Shown: in pieces, positions 9,601 through 17,471 of the stretch | How positions within the stretch are numbered: the stretch's first letter is position 1 | How the letters are laid out: every line of letters starts with the position of its first letter | Source of the DNA: JAGVSR01 sp033765145 | GTDB taxonomy: Bacteria > Pseudomonadota > Alphaproteobacteria > Rhizobiales > Hyphomicrobiaceae | Reading direction: 5' to 3' | Length of the DNA: 64,000 nucleotides | Assembly: GCA_033765145.1 (NCBI GenBank) | Contig: JANRIH010000002.1 | Coordinates: 18,731 to 82,730, forward strand | Translations under genes and position numbers: made by a program | The notes under the pieces: generated by a model | The model's input: the letters and a program-made list of their open reading frames with translations, nothing else | What the model was told of the DNA's origin: nothing | Database searches by the model: none

Positions 9601-9819
9601 GACCGTGAAGGTGCCCGAGAACGTCGTCGATGCCAGAATTTCCATGAACCCGGCAGCACCCGGGCCTGAAATTACTTGCCCATCCGTGCCGGTGATGATT
9701 GCGAAATCGAGACTACCTGGCGCGGTCGCCGATGGATTGCTGCCGGTCGAGAGATTGTTCCAGCTATTGGCGACGTTGAAGGCTCCATTGCCACCGTTCC
9801 AGAGCAATACGTCAGGCAT
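6697..9819 (-). CDS. Large secreted RTX (hemolysin-type calcium-binding) repeat protein
   Basis: The 1040-residue product starts at an ATG preceded by AAGGATC and has no Sec signal. Residues about 1-450 are beta-helix-like repeats rich in Gly, Thr, Ser and Asn, as in large surface adhesins. A cadherin/VCBS-like domain follows (about 510-620, with ILAADPDNDDLTYTI). Then come three copies, the last partial, of an 80-residue block and a cluster of RTX nonapeptides (GGAGNDTLKGGTGNDTL). The protein ends in FFVI, the hydrophobic-aromatic tail common in type I secretion substrates. RTX repeats bind calcium and fold outside the cell. The likely role is a secreted matrix protein or adhesin that works with the exopolysaccharide. 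No HlyB/HlyD/TolC exporter is adjacent; only a truncated exporter fragment is seen at 53320-53481. Confidence 0.85.
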   Translation of the reverse strand: MPDVLLWNGGNGAFNVANSWNNLSTGSNPSATAPGSLDFAIITGTDGQVISGPGAAGFMEILASTTFSGTFTVSGVNEFPDNPTGFQVRDGKTATFGSGSTLTVTNENAVIGFSQLGHLVLNGGADMSVDVTENTASMYIGGAGGNGSTVTVDGVGTTLTLDSGLLVGGGANGSLTLANGGLLDISADNGFGFYVAGTGGVTGTLNVNTGADITNTGFSVIGQSTGSTGTVIVENLGTSWSDVSIAIGFDGTGSLTLREQATITTAALTLGTVSGSGTLSIMDASSALTVTSAMAIGGATSDGGSGTVTVSNSGALSVGETLTIWGDGTLNITTAGTVQVGTPGTTVAGAMRVQTDGLVQGTGTINAPVVNNGELHATDFDTALADKVLTVNGNISGTGTIKIKGDATLQINGTVSASQTVNFDDTFADSFGTLHFLAGAVSGFDGVITNFDSQDRIRIASATATTATFDDTTNVLTVFNGLSVVTTLALSDANDDDDFTVTSDGAGGVVVEVANKAPVITSGGGGNIANIQVRENLQDPAYTILAADPDNDDLTYTIIGGPDQDDLFIAFNDFDVQIEFFGIPNFEMPADSNGDNIYEVIVQVSDGRGGVDTQTVRIEVLDNINPIDGGSGNDFLEGRLESETLRGFGGNDTLDGGFEGSDDDPDTLEGGLGNDLYYLGNGNDVVIDTGGVDTIRSSIGRNLASYPAIENLVLTGSAVTGTGNNLANVITGNTVGNLLDGSGLTDTLNGGLGNDTYVLSSGSDVVTDTGGTDTITTTMTRSLASYVAIERLTLVSGNINGTGNGLANVITGSTGNNLLDGGALTDTLNGGLGNDTYVLASGSDVITDTGGIDTITTTITRTLASFATVDHLTLLSGNINGTGNALANVITGSTGNNILDGAGGNDSLVGGAGNDTLKGGTGNDTLAGGAGSDVFVFNTQPTATNRDTISDFSNAGQNDVIHLENTGAGLFTLLAAGALTAAAFKANATGTATEADDRVIYNTATGALFYDTNGNGAGGATQFAMLSTRPTITAADFFVI
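7111..7650 (-). repeat. 240-bp tandem repeats inside the RTX gene
   Basis: Three in-phase units begin at 7650, 7410 and 7170 on the minus strand, the third partial. Each full unit is 240 bp (80 codons) and encodes LANVITG, LLDG, LTDTLNGGLGNDTYVL, SGSDV and TDTGG. The two full units differ mainly by conservative changes, which points to recent duplication or gene conversion. Such units can change copy number by recombination. Confidence 0.85.
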
Positions 9820-10291
9820 GATCCTTCATCCCTCTAATTCCGCGTTGGCTTTGACGTTCTGATTGAGTGGCCTCGACTTGAAATCCGGCGACCGAATGCG
9901 ATCACAGTCACTGACAGGGCAATAGTAGGCTCCGACGTCCCGGTGATGACGCATCGGACGATTCGAGATCCGGCACGGGTCGTGTCCGCGATCGAAATAC
10001 AATAGAATGCCGTCATCTATAGTGACGGCGAACGCAAAGCATCGTGGCCGACCCGGGCCATTACCTCGGGGGCCTTTGTATCAGGACGGACAAAGTGCCG
10101 CCAGATGCGCTGTGGAATGAAAGGTAAATGCCCGCGGATCGTATGTGACAGCCCGAACTGTAGAAGTCGGCACCATTCCAATCACGAAACGAACGCTAAT
10201 CAGCGTCCTTCACGATCGCCGCGCGAGCCGAGGCAGCTCAACGCGCGCAATCCATTTTGAGCTAAGCCCCAGTCACCGAACGACAATCCAA
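9820..10291. other. Intergenic region upstream of the RTX gene
   Basis: This 472-bp stretch lies between the start of the RTX gene and the end of the FecR-domain gene, both on the minus strand. It must carry the RTX promoter; a ribosome binding site (AAGGATC) is visible next to the ATG at 9819. No convincing terminator, RNA gene or further coding sequence was seen. Confidence 0.5.
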
Positions 10292-11080
10292 TCAGAACCG
10301 GAGAACTTTCTTCACCGCGCGCTTGACCCCTCTGGCGCCGCGCTTCACCACCTGGACGGACTTTTTCACAGGTCGTTCGATAATTTGCGTCGTTCTCAAG
10401 CGCCGGATGGGATCAATGCGTAGGACCTTGCCGACAAAGGGAAACGCCGAGCCGACGCTCACGCCTGGGATGAGCCCGGTCGTGAAGCGGATGGGCTCGG
10501 ACAGGACGCCACCAAGCGTCGCGTGAACGATGCGGCCCCGGCTGTTGTGACGACGGCACGTGTTCGACTTCGTGCAGATGTCGACCTCGCCCTCGTGCAG
10601 CAGAACGAGCGTATCTCCCGTGCCGTCGACATAGACGTCGAAGACAGTTCCGCGCACGCCGACCGTCGCTGACGGCGTTTCGATCCGATAGGCCTCTTTC
10701 TTTTCAGAGCCCGTGATGAACCGGAACGTGCCCTTGAGGAAGTTGACCCCGATCGTCGTGACACCGTCCGACTTGCTGATCACGAACTCGTCGAGTTTCA
10801 GGCTGGCGTTGGGGCCGAGCGCAAGTTTCGTCTCGTCATCGAGCTTCAGTTCAACCTGCGCTCCATTGCCCGTTTCGAGAAGCTCGCTCTGATGGACGCG
10901 CGAGCCCTCCGGCAGATCGCGCTTGTCCTCGCCGAGAGTCGCGACGACCTCCTTCTTCACGAGCACGGCCGTCCCGATTTCGCTGGCGGCGTTGTCCGCG
11001 AACGCCGGCGGCGCCAACGTCGTCAGAGCAACCATAAAGGTAAACGTTCCCCACCCCAAAGACCCGCGCGCACCCAGCAT
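10292..11080 (-). CDS. Secreted FecR-domain protein
   Basis: The 262-residue product has a Sec signal peptide with cleavage expected after APPAFA (about residue 28). The FecR-type beta domain follows: a VHQSELLETGNGAQVEL strand pair, ALGPNASLKL, and the conserved TPSATVGVRGTVFDV segment near residue 135, which is the family hallmark. The C-terminus is basic and rich in Arg, Lys and Val (KKSVQVVKRGARGVKRAVKK). Unlike the iron-transport FecR, it has no N-terminal anti-sigma part or membrane helix, so it is a periplasmic or surface form of the domain. It is divergent from the CHASE2-PP2C gene. FecR-domain proteins are often found beside CHASE2 sensors, suggesting it may supply or modulate the signal sensed outside the membrane. 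Confidence 0.85.
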   Translation of the reverse strand: MLGARGSLGWGTFTFMVALTTLAPPAFADNAASEIGTAVLVKKEVVATLGEDKRDLPEGSRVHQSELLETGNGAQVELKLDDETKLALGPNASLKLDEFVISKSDGVTTIGVNFLKGTFRFITGSEKKEAYRIETPSATVGVRGTVFDVYVDGTGDTLVLLHEGEVDICTKSNTCRRHNSRGRIVHATLGGVLSEPIRFTTGLIPGVSVGSAFPFVGKVLRIDPIRRLRTTQIIERPVKKSVQVVKRGARGVKRAVKKVLRF

Positions 11081-11179
11081 GCGTCACCCGCCCCACTCGA
11101 AGTCGATTGTTGATGTTCCGTTGAAGTCCCTTAGTCTGTAACACACGTGCACCGCGCGAACAGGGGAAATTCCGCTTTC

Positions 11180-13297
11180 ATGCTGACGGTCAAGACGCCA
11201 CGGGAACGGTGGCTTGGTATCGGCGCGGCCTACTGGACGATTGTCTTCGCCGTCGTGATTGCGAGCGTCGCCGTGCGTCACGCTGATCCCGGCTTCTTCG
11301 CGCGCCTGCGCCTGCTCGGCTTCGACATGCTCCAACAAACTTGGCCACGCACGCCTGACGCCAACTATCCCGTCCGCATCATCGATATCGACGAGCGCTC
11401 GTTGTCCGAGTTCGGCAACTGGCCCTGGCGTCGCGATCTGCTTGCAACGCTCGTCGATCGCCTCGCCGCAGCCGGAGCACGGGTCATCGTCTTCGACGTC
11501 GTCTTTCCTGACGCGACAACGAGCACAAACACTGTGCAGTCCGTCGAGAATTCAGGCACGCCGAGCAACAAAGTTGCGCGATTTGCCGAGAAAGCAATCA
11601 ATCCTCTCGATGCCGCCTTCGCCGACGCGATCGATCGGAACACGGTCGTCCTCGGAATGATCGGCACGGCGCGCCCGTCCACCACCGTGCCCAACGCCAA
11701 GGCCTCGTTCGCGACGATCGGCAAGGATGTCGAGAGCTTTGCGCCGGGCCTCAGGGGCGCGTCTGGAAATCTCGCAGTGTTCGAAGAGAAGGCCTCGGGC
11801 GTCGGAACCCTTAACTGGTTCCCCGATCACGATCAGATACTGCGGCGCATTCCTCTCGTCGTTCGCATCGGAGACCAGCTCTACCCCTCCCTCGCCGCGG
11901 AGACAATCCGCGTCGGCAACACGGCCAAGACCATCCGCGTGCGATCGGCGGGAGACGGGGGCTTTTCGGGTGACATCGGCATCACGGCCATCGATCTCGG
12001 CAAACGGCCGGTCGCGACCGACGCAGACGGCCAGATATGGCTCTGGTTCACACGGCACGATCCGAAACGCTCGTTGTCCGCCGCGGACGTTCTCAATGGA
12101 ACGCTCGCGCCGGGCGTGCTCGACGGACGCGTCGCGATCATCGGCACCAGCGCGCCGGGCCTGTTCGATCTGCGCGCCACGCCGCTCGATCCCGTGATTT
12201 CCGGCGTCGAGATCAACGCCCAGGCCATCGAGCAGCTGTTGTCCGGCCGCCCTCTCTACCGCCCCGACTTCGCAAAGGGGCTCGAGATCGCGATGACGAT
12301 CCTCTCGGCCTTGATACTCGCGGGGCTCGTCTTCTTCTACGGGGCCGGTGTCGCCGCCATCGTCGGCTTCGGGGCCGTCGGCGTTTTCGCACTCGGCAGT
12401 CTCGCGGCCTTCTCGCAGGGCATCCTGCTCGACGCCGTCTTCCCGATCCTCGCCAATTCCGCTACCTACATCGCCGGCACGGGATATCTCTATTACGAAG
12501 CCGAGAGCGAGCGGAACCGCAACCGCGAGGCGCTCGAACGCATCGCCCGCGAAATGGAAGCGGCGGCCCAGATCCAGCGCACGTTCCTGCCGAAGGATCT
12601 TCCCGGCGGCCCCATGAGCGATGCATTCGATATCTTCGCCGTCATGAAGCCCGCGAAATCCGTCGGCGGTGATTTCTACGATTACTTCCTGACCCACGGC
12701 GGCAAACTTGGCTTCGCGGTCGGAGACGTTTCTGGAAAGGGCGTTCCGGCTGCGCTCTTCATGAGCGTATCGCGCACGGTATTGCGCACGGTGGCCTTCG
12801 AGGACCACGCGCCGGGCGAAGTTCTGACCCGCGTCAACGCCATTCTCGCGCGCGATAACACGGAAGGCATGTTCGTCACGATCTTCTACGCCGTGCTCGA
12901 CCTCAAAACCGGCGAACTCGAATTTTCGAGCGCGGGTCACGACGACGCCCTTTTGCTGTCAGGAAGCGGCTCGCACGAAGCTCTCGGATACATGGGCCCG
13001 GCCATCGGCCTGTTCGACTTCAGCACCTATCCGACCGGGACCCGCCATCTGGCGCCGGCCGACACGATGCTGCTGCTGACCGACGGCATCACGGAAGCCT
13101 TCAATATCGATGGCCGCGTCTTCGGCGCCGAGCGCCTCGCAAAATCCGCGAGGCGTCGGACCTACGAGACCGCGACAGGACTCGTCGAGGCCATTACGGC
13201 GGAGGTCACGCGATTTTCGGAAGGGACCGAGCAGTCCGACGACATCACGGTCGTGGCAATGCGCTACCGGGGACGGGCGGCGACAGCTCACACGTGA
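11180..13297 (+). CDS. CHASE2-domain sensor PP2C (SpoIIE/RsbU-like) phosphatase
   Basis: I choose the ATG at 11180 with AGGGGA upstream; a GTG at 11147 in the same frame is an alternative. The 705-residue protein has an N-terminal membrane helix (about 12-30). An extracytoplasmic CHASE2 domain follows (about 35-350, with VRIIDIDERSL, WPWRRDLLA, VIVFDVVF and DGRVAIIGTSA). Three or four closely packed helices come next (about 360-435), then a short coiled linker with the EMEAAAQIQRTFLP motif typical of RsbU-type phosphatases. The C-terminal PP2C domain (about 470-700) has VGGDFYDYF, GDVSGKGVPAALFMS and LLLTDGITEA, so the metal-binding aspartates are present. It probably dephosphorylates the STAS protein encoded at 13691-14026 in response to an envelope signal. 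Its 3' end overlaps the kinase gene on the other strand by 53 bp. Confidence 0.9.
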   Translation: MLTVKTPRERWLGIGAAYWTIVFAVVIASVAVRHADPGFFARLRLLGFDMLQQTWPRTPDANYPVRIIDIDERSLSEFGNWPWRRDLLATLVDRLAAAGARVIVFDVVFPDATTSTNTVQSVENSGTPSNKVARFAEKAINPLDAAFADAIDRNTVVLGMIGTARPSTTVPNAKASFATIGKDVESFAPGLRGASGNLAVFEEKASGVGTLNWFPDHDQILRRIPLVVRIGDQLYPSLAAETIRVGNTAKTIRVRSAGDGGFSGDIGITAIDLGKRPVATDADGQIWLWFTRHDPKRSLSAADVLNGTLAPGVLDGRVAIIGTSAPGLFDLRATPLDPVISGVEINAQAIEQLLSGRPLYRPDFAKGLEIAMTILSALILAGLVFFYGAGVAAIVGFGAVGVFALGSLAAFSQGILLDAVFPILANSATYIAGTGYLYYEAESERNRNREALERIAREMEAAAQIQRTFLPKDLPGGPMSDAFDIFAVMKPAKSVGGDFYDYFLTHGGKLGFAVGDVSGKGVPAALFMSVSRTVLRTVAFEDHAPGEVLTRVNAILARDNTEGMFVTIFYAVLDLKTGELEFSSAGHDDALLLSGSGSHEALGYMGPAIGLFDFSTYPTGTRHLAPADTMLLLTDGITEAFNIDGRVFGAERLAKSARRRTYETATGLVEAITAEVTRFSEGTEQSDDITVVAMRYRGRAATAHT

Positions 13298-13691
13298 AGC
13301 TCAATCGGTTGAGCCCGGCGCTGTGCCTGTACTCGAGATTCGTCACACGCTCTTTGACGAGCGCGAGACCGAAACCACCAGGCTCGCACGTCATGAGATC
13401 GCGCCCCCTGGGCGGCTCGTAGGTTCGGATGTCGAAATAGGCGCCGTTGTCCGAGACGAGCGCACTCGCGCGTCCCGGCAGGAGTTCGATTTCGATGAGG
13501 ATCGAGGGATCGACCGTGTCCCTGAGGCCGTAGGCGATGAGATTGGCCAGAATCTCGTTGAGGCACAGCTTGGTGTCGAAGCCGAGCGACGCCTCGATTG
13601 CGCTCGCTGCCAACCGTTCATCGAGCCACTGGTTGAAACGTCCGACTTCGGCAGCACTGGGTTCGAGGTGGATCTGATCGACAACGCGCAT
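13245..13691 (-). CDS. RsbW-like anti-sigma / serine kinase ATPase (HATPase_c_2)
   Basis: The start is the ATG that overlaps the stop of the STAS gene as TGATG, giving 148 residues. The GHKL fold is clear: the N-box lies in LCLNEILANLIAYGL (Glu and Asn in register), the G1 box in VSDNGAYFD, and the G2 box in GGFGLALVKE. Proteins of this size and composition phosphorylate a STAS partner on a serine and often bind a sigma factor. With the phosphatase at 11180-13297 and the STAS protein upstream it completes a partner-switching triad. The last 53 bp are antisense to the 3' end of the phosphatase gene, an unusual convergent overlap. The target output (sigma factor or other) is not in the window. 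Confidence 0.88.
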   Translation of the reverse strand: MRVVDQIHLEPSAAEVGRFNQWLDERLAASAIEASLGFDTKLCLNEILANLIAYGLRDTVDPSILIEIELLPGRASALVSDNGAYFDIRTYEPPRGRDLMTCEPGGFGLALVKERVTNLEYRHSAGLNRLSFTCELSPPVPGSALPRP

Positions 13692-14026
13692 CAAGTGCAC
13701 GCAGCGATCGCGGCGTTTTGGTCCGCGACCACGGGAATGATCGCGTCGATGCCCGTGGATCTGAGCACCTTGCGGGCATCGTCAGACGGATTGAAGACGA
13801 CGAGCCGGCCGTTCCGCGCCCCGATGGCGCGCGCGGCCTTCACGAGCACTCTGATGCCGATAGACGCAAGGAAGGACAGATCGGTGAAATCCACGATGAC
13901 CTTGTCGTTCTTGGCGGCAATCGCGCCGAACGGAACTTCAACATCTGCCGCGCCGGCAAGATCGAGCGCCCCGCTCAATTTCACTTTCAAGATCCCGCCC
14001 GGAAGCTCGGTCTGATCCAAACGCAT
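13691..14026 (-). CDS. STAS-domain anti-sigma factor antagonist (RsbV-like)
   Basis: This 111-residue protein has a strong ribosome binding site (AGGAGG) ahead of its ATG. It is a single STAS domain: the strand VIVDFTDLSFLASIGIRVL contains the conserved Ser (about residue 54) that partner kinases phosphorylate. Dephosphorylated STAS proteins sequester the kinase and free its partner. The gene is coupled to the kinase gene through TGATG, so the two should be made in equal amounts, with the CHASE2-PP2C protein as the likely phosphatase. The regulated process may be exopolysaccharide or stress response; that is inference from location only. Confidence 0.9.
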   Translation of the reverse strand: MRLDQTELPGGILKVKLSGALDLAGAADVEVPFGAIAAKNDKVIVDFTDLSFLASIGIRVLVKAARAIGARNGRLVVFNPSDDARKVLRSTGIDAIIPVVADQNAAIAACT

Positions 14027-14131
14027 GCGTCCCTCCTAGAGATGATCGGCTTGTTCGTCAGCCGTCGAGATTTGTTTAGAAGTGCGAGGCAGTGACCAAC
14101 CGGGCTCGCGCCGGCCGCCGGTATGTCGCAA

Positions 14132-15325
14132 CTAGGCCTGTACGTCGTCCGGGTGGAAGAAGGAGCCGACGAACGCCGAGCCGGTGTTCGTGAGATCGAA
14201 CGAATGCAGTCCGAGTACATTCGACATCATCCGGAAGCTTTCGATCCCGCGGACCGAATTGCCGTTCCGGTCGAGCCGTGGCGAATAGGAGCCGACGCCG
14301 ATCTGGCGGTTGACGACACCGAGAATGCCGCCGCCGACGCCACTCTTTGCGGGAATGCCGACTTCGAACGCCCATCCGCCTGAGAAATCGTACATGCCAC
14401 ACGTGAACATCACCGCCTGCACGTCGCGCACCGCGTCGATGTCGAAAACCTGTTTCCCAGTGACCGGATTGACGCCGAGGTTCGCGATCGTGGCGCCGAT
14501 GACGGCGAGGTCTTTCGCCGTCACCAGGATCGAGCACTGCTTGAAGTAGAGATCGAGCGCGGGCTCGACCGGCTCCGACATCGCGCCGACACTCAAGAGG
14601 AGGTGCCCAATCGCACGATTGCGATGCCCGGTCGCCGCCTCGGAGCGATAGACGTCCTCGTTGAGACGCAAGGGACGCCCCGCCGCATCCGAGAACCTTT
14701 GAAGCACCGCCCCGAATCCCGCGTCAGCTCCGAGCTTGTCGCGGATCATGCCCGAAATCGCGATGGCCCCGGCGTTGACCATGGGGTTGTACGGGCGGCG
14801 CGTCACGGGGCTGAACTCGATCGCGTTGAAAGGATCCCCGCTCGGCTCGACACCGACGCACGCAAGCACGGCCTCTCGGCCCCAGAGTTCGAGCGCCATG
14901 CAGTAAGTGAGTGCCTTCGACGTCGACTGAATAGTGAATTCGACGTCCGCGTCGCCGTACGTATGCACCTGCCCCTTCGTCGTCGCGATCGCGATGCCAT
15001 ATCGATCCGCATCGACCTTGGCCAATTCGGGGATGTAGTCGGCAAGTGCCCCGGACCGGTTCGCCTGCGTCCGCACATGGATGTCGGCCAGCATCTTCTC
15101 GACCTGTGAACCTGACGCCGCGGCAGGATTGACTTGGTCCATCTGTCCACCCGTATCGAACTGGAAAAGGAGACCGTTGGCCTTGAGCGACGCGGCCTCG
15201 ACGGGCCGCGCGACGCTTCCAGCGGACGCAGGAGTGAGATGAGCCGTCGTGGAAACACCCGCAGACGGAGGCGCTGCCTCGGGCACGCCCTCACGACCAT
15301 TCTTTTTCCAGAAACCCCAAGCCAT
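14132..15325 (-). CDS. glsA: Glutaminase (serine-dependent, GlsA type)
   Basis: The 397-residue protein has an N-terminal extension of about 70 residues, largely low complexity (Ala, Pro, Ser), and then a complete glutaminase domain. Catalytic signatures include the serine-lysine motif QSTSKALTYC, the segment RPYNPMVNAGAIA, the tyrosine of CGMYDFSGGWAFEVG, and the glycine-rich KSGVGGGILGVV loop. The enzyme hydrolyses glutamine to glutamate and ammonia and belongs to the beta-lactamase-like superfamily. The usual length is about 310 residues, so the extension is notable, although the glutaminase-STAS fusions known elsewhere carry their extra domain at the C-terminus. It precedes the STAS/kinase pair by about 100 bp on the same strand and may share their transcript. 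Confidence 0.9.
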   Translation of the reverse strand: MAWGFWKKNGREGVPEAAPPSAGVSTTAHLTPASAGSVARPVEAASLKANGLLFQFDTGGQMDQVNPAAASGSQVEKMLADIHVRTQANRSGALADYIPELAKVDADRYGIAIATTKGQVHTYGDADVEFTIQSTSKALTYCMALELWGREAVLACVGVEPSGDPFNAIEFSPVTRRPYNPMVNAGAIAISGMIRDKLGADAGFGAVLQRFSDAAGRPLRLNEDVYRSEAATGHRNRAIGHLLLSVGAMSEPVEPALDLYFKQCSILVTAKDLAVIGATIANLGVNPVTGKQVFDIDAVRDVQAVMFTCGMYDFSGGWAFEVGIPAKSGVGGGILGVVNRQIGVGSYSPRLDRNGNSVRGIESFRMMSNVLGLHSFDLTNTGSAFVGSFFHPDDVQA

Positions 15326-15741
15326 CCCGAGCGCCCCAAGCGCCTAGTTCTTGTTCAGTCGCCGCCGGATTTTTACGCGTGCCTTCGGCAAACGCCCCGG
15401 CGCACCTAGCCCGAGGCATGATGCAGGTCATTGAGCCGATTGGCGTTTTTCGAATGCGCGTTCCCAAGCGTTATGCTGAATGCGGCAATTTCCATGCCAT
15501 GACGATCACGTGACTGATCTCGCGCCGCGAGTGTGAGCGACGTTCACGAATGCGCGTGCGCAAAAGAACGACCCGATGCGACGTCAATCCTGAGCGGTTC
15601 CGAGTGCAGGGCCGGGCAGTATCGAGCGGCCCCACGCATCCAACATCACAGCCACGGCGACAGCCGTTCGGCCCGAGGTTGATTCACCCATGTCTTGAGA
15701 ACGATCTGTCACCTATGTGTCCGGTATGGACAGGCGAAGTT
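15326..15741. other. Intergenic region between glutaminase and tRNA-Thr
   Basis: These 416 bp hold the promoter side of the minus-strand glutaminase gene and the downstream flank of the minus-strand tRNA-Thr. No coding sequence, clear terminator or repeat was recognised. Confidence 0.4.
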
Positions 15742-15816
15742 TGGTGCCGGCTGAGGGATTTGAACCCCCGACCCCCTGATTACAAATCAGGTGCACTACC
15801 CCTGTGCTAAGCCGGC
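15742..15816 (-). tRNA. tRNA-Thr(UGU)
   Basis: On the minus strand the sequence folds into a full cloverleaf: acceptor stem GCCGGCT paired with AGCCGGC, D arm GCAC/GTGC, anticodon stem CCTGA/TCAGG around the loop TTTGTAA with anticodon TGT, and T arm with TTCAAAT. The CCA end is encoded (complement at 15742-15744). A decayed copy of the 3' 45 nt is present at 55413-55457 in the opposite orientation. Confidence 0.97.
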
Positions 15817-16105
15817 GGAAACGGGACGCAATCGCAGCGCAGCCGTTCGCGCGGCGTATATAGCCCGATTGCGCCGCCTCGGCCAAGCACGAATGAAAAC
15901 CACGCCAGATCATGGTCTTGCATCGGATCACCATCAGCGAGGCCGCAAACCTCACGACGCAAAAAATTGAACGACAGGACGCTGAGCGCGGCGCCCGGGA
16001 CAACGTCCAACAGTGGTGAGGGAGGAGAAGATGCGGCCGACTAAGCCGCTGAGAGAGACCGAGACATGCCTGCGGTCACGCCGGGCCTCGCGAGCCCGGA
16101 TCGGC

Positions 16106-17416
16106 TCAAGGGCCGGTTGCCAAGGTCCCCGAGTGAGCGGGCCCTGACGGCCGCGCCTCCGCCTCCCCCGTCCCAGTCAATTCCGACAGGAGCGCCGTCC
16201 ACGCTGCGACGGCCTGAGGCAGATCGTAGTGCGCGAGAAAAGCTGCACGCGCCCGCGTGCCCATGGCGCCGCTCATGTCCGGTTCGCGCGCCAACTGGCG
16301 TATGACGTCGACCAGCCGCCCGGCGTCCCCTTCAGGGACCGAGAAACCCGTCCCGGTCCGGTCGAGCAGGCGCGCGATCTCGCCGTCCGGATCGCCGATG
16401 AAAATGGCCGGACGACCGGCCGCCGCGATCCCATAGTATTTGCTCGGAACGATGAGGCCCTCGAGTTCGGGCCGCAATGAGATGAGGTGCACATCGGGCA
16501 CCGATAGGCTCTCCGCAAGCCGCTCCCGCGGCTGATAGGGACGGAACGTCACCGAGGTGAGCCCCCGTTGCTCCACCTCCGACCGCAATCGTTCGACGAG
16601 CGCGCCGCCGCCGATGAAGACCCAGGCGATCGGACGTTGAGTAACGTCAGATGCCGCGCCCGCACGCCCTTCAATGAGAGAAATGGCTTCTACGAATGTC
16701 GAGATATCGTGCGCGCGCCCGAGATTGCCCGAGTATCCGACAACGAAGGTCTGGGCCAGGCCCCACTCGGTCCGGAGCGCATTCCGTTCCGCCGCGATCG
16801 GCCTCACGAAACGTCCATCGCCCCAGTTCGGAATAATCCGGATGCGCGCGGGCGTCACACCGAGGCCGGCGACGACGTCGGCCATGCGCTCGCCGAGAAC
16901 GACATTGGTGCGCGCCCTGAGGAGTGACCGGTTCCGCAATCCTCTAAGAAACCCGAAGAACACACGCGAGACCCGCGACCGGGACATGCCGAGTTCGGTC
17001 GCGACCTCCGGAAAGATGTCCTGCAGCCAGTTGACCAGAACCGCGCCTTTCAAACGCGCGATCGGAGCGGCCAGCACCGACAGCATCGGCGGATCGGTCT
17101 TGGCGACAACGACATCCCACCGCCGCGCAAGGCGGAGAAGCATCACGGCCGAGGTCAGATAGAATGTCGCGTAATCGACAGCCCGGCCGACGAGCGCCGA
17201 GCGCCCGAACCGTGTCGACCAGCATCGCCAGACTTTGACCCCCGCGATCTCATCCCGCGCCGCCAGGCGCGCATGAGGACGCTCGTATTCCTGCCGCGAG
17301 GTTACGATGTGAACGTCATGGCCTTCCGCCGCCAGCGCGAACGCCAGTTCGGACAGCTTCTGGCTCGTCGCCGAAAGGTCGGGGTGGAAGTATCGATTGA
17401 CAAATATGAGCTTCAA
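16106..17416 (-). CDS. Glycosyltransferase family 4 (WbuB-like)
   Basis: I choose a TTG start at 17416 so that the protein begins MKLIFVNRYFHPD, the usual N-terminus of this branch. The open frame continues upstream into the flippase gene but encodes nothing family-like there. The 436-residue protein has the WbuB-type features SATSQKLSELAFALA, an ETDPP-like KTDPPMLSVLAAPI segment, WLQDIFPEVA, VGYSGNLGRAHD, and an E-x7-like LEGLIVPSKYYG near residue 340. Relatives transfer amino sugars such as N-acetyl-fucosamine in O-antigen pathways. It is the last gene of the 24-gene minus-strand run. Specificity is uncertain. Confidence 0.85.
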   Translation of the reverse strand: MKLIFVNRYFHPDLSATSQKLSELAFALAAEGHDVHIVTSRQEYERPHARLAARDEIAGVKVWRCWSTRFGRSALVGRAVDYATFYLTSAVMLLRLARRWDVVVAKTDPPMLSVLAAPIARLKGAVLVNWLQDIFPEVATELGMSRSRVSRVFFGFLRGLRNRSLLRARTNVVLGERMADVVAGLGVTPARIRIIPNWGDGRFVRPIAAERNALRTEWGLAQTFVVGYSGNLGRAHDISTFVEAISLIEGRAGAASDVTQRPIAWVFIGGGALVERLRSEVEQRGLTSVTFRPYQPRERLAESLSVPDVHLISLRPELEGLIVPSKYYGIAAAGRPAIFIGDPDGEIARLLDRTGTGFSVPEGDAGRLVDVIRQLAREPDMSGAMGTRARAAFLAHYDLPQAVAAWTALLSELTGTGEAEARPSGPAHSGTLATGP

Positions 17417-17471
17417 TCGCGTGGCGCCGGCTTTGTCGGGTGTGAATGCGCGAGCCCGGACGTCGCCGAGG

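Noticed and set aside
11552..12940. 462-codon minus-strand open frame under the CHASE2-PP2C gene
   Set aside because: The plus-strand protein has clear CHASE2 and PP2C motifs; the minus-strand product is Arg/Gly/Glu-rich without domains, typical of antisense frames in GC-rich DNA.
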